Source of the DNA: JAAYKM01 sp964408155
Lineage (GTDB): Bacteria > Desulfobacterota > Syntrophia > Syntrophales > JAAYKM01
Length of the DNA: 6,614 nucleotides
Direction of reading: 5' to 3'
Assembly (NCBI GenBank): GCA_964408155.1
Contig: CAYOYJ010000129.1
Span: forward strand, 1 to 6,614
Shown: positions 5,353-6,614 of the stretch, in pieces
Layout of the letters: every line of letters starts with the position of its first letter
How positions within the stretch are numbered: the first letter of the stretch is position 1
Position numbers and translations under genes: made by a program
The notes under the pieces: model-generated
Told to the model about the DNA's origin: nothing
What the model saw: only the letters and a program-made list of their open reading frames with translations
The model's database searches: none

Positions 5353-5368
5353 TGGCATGAATATTGTT
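5353..5368 (+). promoter_or_regulatory. Weak sigma-54-like promoter for the transglycosylase gene
   Basis: TGGCATGAATATTGTT compares to TGGCACRNNNNTTGCW with the -24 GG intact and the correct 10-nt separation, but GT instead of GC at -12 and T for C at position 6. The start would be near 5379, about 37 nt before the ATG. The position is good and the -12 element imperfect, so this is tentative. Confidence 0.35.
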
Positions 5369-5415
5369 AGTAAATATACGCATAGAAAGCATCATTTTCC
5401 CTGGCAGGATGGCCG

Positions 5416-6213
5416 ATGAGTATAGAGCCTTTTAATAAAAATATTTTTTCTTCAGCCGTTGCGCCCGCTTTGTCCGTGAATAAGGTCGGCCAGGTGAACC
5501 GCTTGCCGGACAAAGGCAAGGCCGATCTCTTTTTCCGGATTCTGGACGGTCTGGTCGCCGATAAGTCTGTATTATCTCAGGAACAGCCGAATAACGGTGA
5601 GCCCCTGGACAAGGAAAAGATTCTGCAATTGATCCAATGGATGAATATCAAAATGAACGAGAACCTGCTGCGGTCCGTCGGTGGAGATGGATTCGATTCG
5701 TCTTATCGTTGGAAAATTGACACCCTGGCGTCGACTTTGACTAAGGCAAAGCCGGTTGAGACGGAACCATCGGAGACGGAGAGCCGGTCGGTCTTACCGG
5801 AAGCCCCTCCGATGATGTCCAAAAACAACTATGAGGCAATCATCCGGAAAGCGGCCGCGGCTTACGATGTCGATCCCGACCTGATCCGGGGGGTCATTCA
5901 GGTGGAAAGCAGTTTCAATGCCTCCGCACAATCTCCCAAAGGTGCCATGGGGCTGATGCAGTTGATGCCCGGTACCGCCCGGGAGTTAGGCGTGACCCAT
6001 CCTTATGATCCGGAGGAGAACGTCATGGGCGGGACGCGCTATTTGAAAAAACTCCTGAATCGCTACGACGGGAATGTTTCCCTCGCCCTGGCGGCTTATA
6101 ACTGGGGGATGGGGAATCTGGAAAATCACCGTAACTGGATGCCCCAGGAAACCCGAAATTATGTGAGCAGAATCACCGGGCTTTATAATCGCAGCGAAGC
6201 GCGCACCTCCTGA
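5416..6213 (+). CDS. Lytic transglycosylase (SLT/GH23 fold) without a signal peptide
   Basis: The C-terminal half (about 138-258) is a Slt70-type catalytic domain that cleaves peptidoglycan to 1,6-anhydro products. Catalytic Glu164 sits in VIQVESSFN, followed by GAMGLMQLMPGTARELGV (177-193) and LAAYNWGMGNL (225-235), the three family signatures. The first 137 residues show no known domain: there is no signal peptide or lipobox, the composition is polar, and 113-132 is Pro/Glu/Ser rich and probably a flexible linker. A muramidase domain on a non-secretory N-terminus recalls flagellar peptidoglycan hydrolases (FlgJ-type or SltF-type), which reach the periplasm by flagellar export or other routes. 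AGGA lies 6 nt before the ATG. Its neighbours are flagellar or c-di-GMP genes, supporting a role in flagellar assembly, though a general cell-wall role cannot be excluded. The enzyme class is very sure. Confidence 0.93.
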   Translation: MSIEPFNKNIFSSAVAPALSVNKVGQVNRLPDKGKADLFFRILDGLVADKSVLSQEQPNNGEPLDKEKILQLIQWMNIKMNENLLRSVGGDGFDSSYRWKIDTLASTLTKAKPVETEPSETESRSVLPEAPPMMSKNNYEAIIRKAAAAYDVDPDLIRGVIQVESSFNASAQSPKGAMGLMQLMPGTARELGVTHPYDPEENVMGGTRYLKKLLNRYDGNVSLALAAYNWGMGNLENHRNWMPQETRNYVSRITGLYNRSEARTS

Positions 6214-6255
6214 GTTTGTCCGCAGCCGTATCAACTGATCCTCTTTACACCGGTT

Positions 6256-6272
6256 CGGCCCATGTCGGGCCG
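6256..6272. other. Hairpin downstream of the transglycosylase gene
   Basis: CGGCCC (6256-6261), a 5-nt loop, then GGGCCG (6267-6272) form a GC-rich 6-bp stem about 43 nt after the stop. No T-tract follows, so it is at best a weak or Rho-assisted 3' end. A separate palindrome, TTTCCCGGGAAA, lies at 6318-6329. Confidence 0.35.
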
Positions 6273-6348
6273 CTGGCAAGGTCGGAAGATTTCATTCGGT
6301 TCTCCTTCCTTTTCTTGTTTCCCGGGAAAAAAGGCTGAATTCATTTTC

Positions 6349-6374
6349 CTGTCGTTATATATATAAACAGACAG
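6349..6374. promoter_or_regulatory. AT-rich dyad upstream of the flavodoxin-like gene, possible promoter/operator
   Basis: CTGTC-GTT (6349-6356), an ATATATATA core, then AAC-A-GACAG (6366-6374) form an imperfect dyad with one unpaired A, 27 nt before the ATG at 6402. The TATATA core could supply a -10 box. No convincing -35 box is visible, so this is a candidate only. Confidence 0.3.
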
Positions 6375-6401
6375 AAAAAAGAGGGATACTGCGTCGGCAA
6401 C

Positions 6402-6614
6402 ATGGCCAAGATTTTAATTGTTTACCACAGTCAGACGGGACATACGGCGAAGATGGCGGAAGCGGTTGCAGAGGGTGCAGCGGCAATCGAGGGTGTAACC
6501 GTGATTATGAAACAGGCCGCCGAGGCGACGGCGGAAGACCTCCTCTGGGCCGACGGCATTGCTATCGGTTCGCCCGAGAATTTTGGTTATCTCTCCGGCA
6601 TGATCAAGGATTTT
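6402..6614 (+). CDS. Flavodoxin-fold (NAD(P)H-quinone oxidoreductase/WrbA-like) protein, 3' end outside window
   Basis: The first 71 codons are present and the frame is open to the window edge. The start MAKILIVYHSQTGHTAKMAE is the beta-strand plus FMN-phosphate-binding loop (S10-QTGHT-15) of the flavodoxin superfamily. IAIGSPENFGYLSG (53-66) is the second flavin-contacting loop, close to the pattern of multimeric WrbA-like and small NADPH-dependent FMN reductases. It probably transfers electrons using FMN in the cytoplasm; substrate and donor cannot be told from this part. No in-frame upstream start exists near the ATG, and the ribosome site is weak (AGAGGG about 16 nt upstream). It lies 188 bp after the transglycosylase, with its own likely promoter region, so it is probably not part of the flagellar unit. 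Fold assignment is confident; the exact function is not. Confidence 0.87.
   Translation, partial: MAKILIVYHSQTGHTAKMAEAVAEGAAAIEGVTVIMKQAAEATAEDLLWADGIAIGSPENFGYLSGMIKDF

Noticed and set aside
5557..5564. GCCGATAA on the plus strand inside the transglycosylase gene
   Set aside because: No TAAA element is found 15-16 nt upstream, and the site is within codons of a well-supported gene with nothing starting after it.

Overview
The window reads as part of a flagellar and motility neighbourhood of a Gram-negative bacterium, most likely a member of the former Deltaproteobacteria (Desulfobacterota), possibly Syntrophales-like. This assignment is an inference. It rests on moderate GC content, a small protein resembling the DVU0524 FlgM-associated family, an HD-GYP response regulator of a style common in that group, and palindromic intergenic repeats. 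The flagellin is of a type I associate more with Alphaproteobacteria, so the taxonomy is not settled.

Layout. On the minus strand, a flagellin gene (412-1539) is followed after about 70 bp by an unidentified gene that runs off the left edge (1-340). A perfect 11-bp hairpin lies between them. Upstream of the flagellin are a long structured leader and a clear sigma-28 promoter (1688-1715, minus). Next comes about 560 bp of non-coding DNA filled with dyad repeats. It includes what looks like a 132-bp MITE-like element with 9-bp terminal inverted repeats, inserted in the loop of an older palindrome with a 3-bp target duplication. A minus-strand TPR protein follows (2276-3013).

A 366-bp divergent intergenic region then holds a second sigma-28 promoter (3302-3329, plus) with the same 12-nt spacer as the flagellin promoter, and a perfect TGTGA-N6-TCACA CRP-like operator upstream of it. 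It also holds a weak sigma-54-like site facing the TPR gene. The plus strand then carries a 69-aa DVU0524/FlgM-like protein (3380-3589), a 499-aa REC-GAF-HD-GYP response regulator (3684-5183), a repeat-bearing gap, a 265-aa soluble-looking lytic transglycosylase (5416-6213), and the first 71 codons of a flavodoxin-fold protein (6402-6614, running off the right edge).

How they may work together. Flagellin and the small-protein/HD-GYP unit appear to share a sigma-28 (FliA) programme. Filament production would then be coupled to removal of cyclic di-GMP, the logic known for enterobacterial PdeH. The transglycosylase could open peptidoglycan for flagellar assembly. The flavodoxin-like gene is probably unrelated. 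I see no clearly new defence or mobile system. The most notable items are the paired sigma-28 promoters with the CRP-like site, and the nested repeat insertion.
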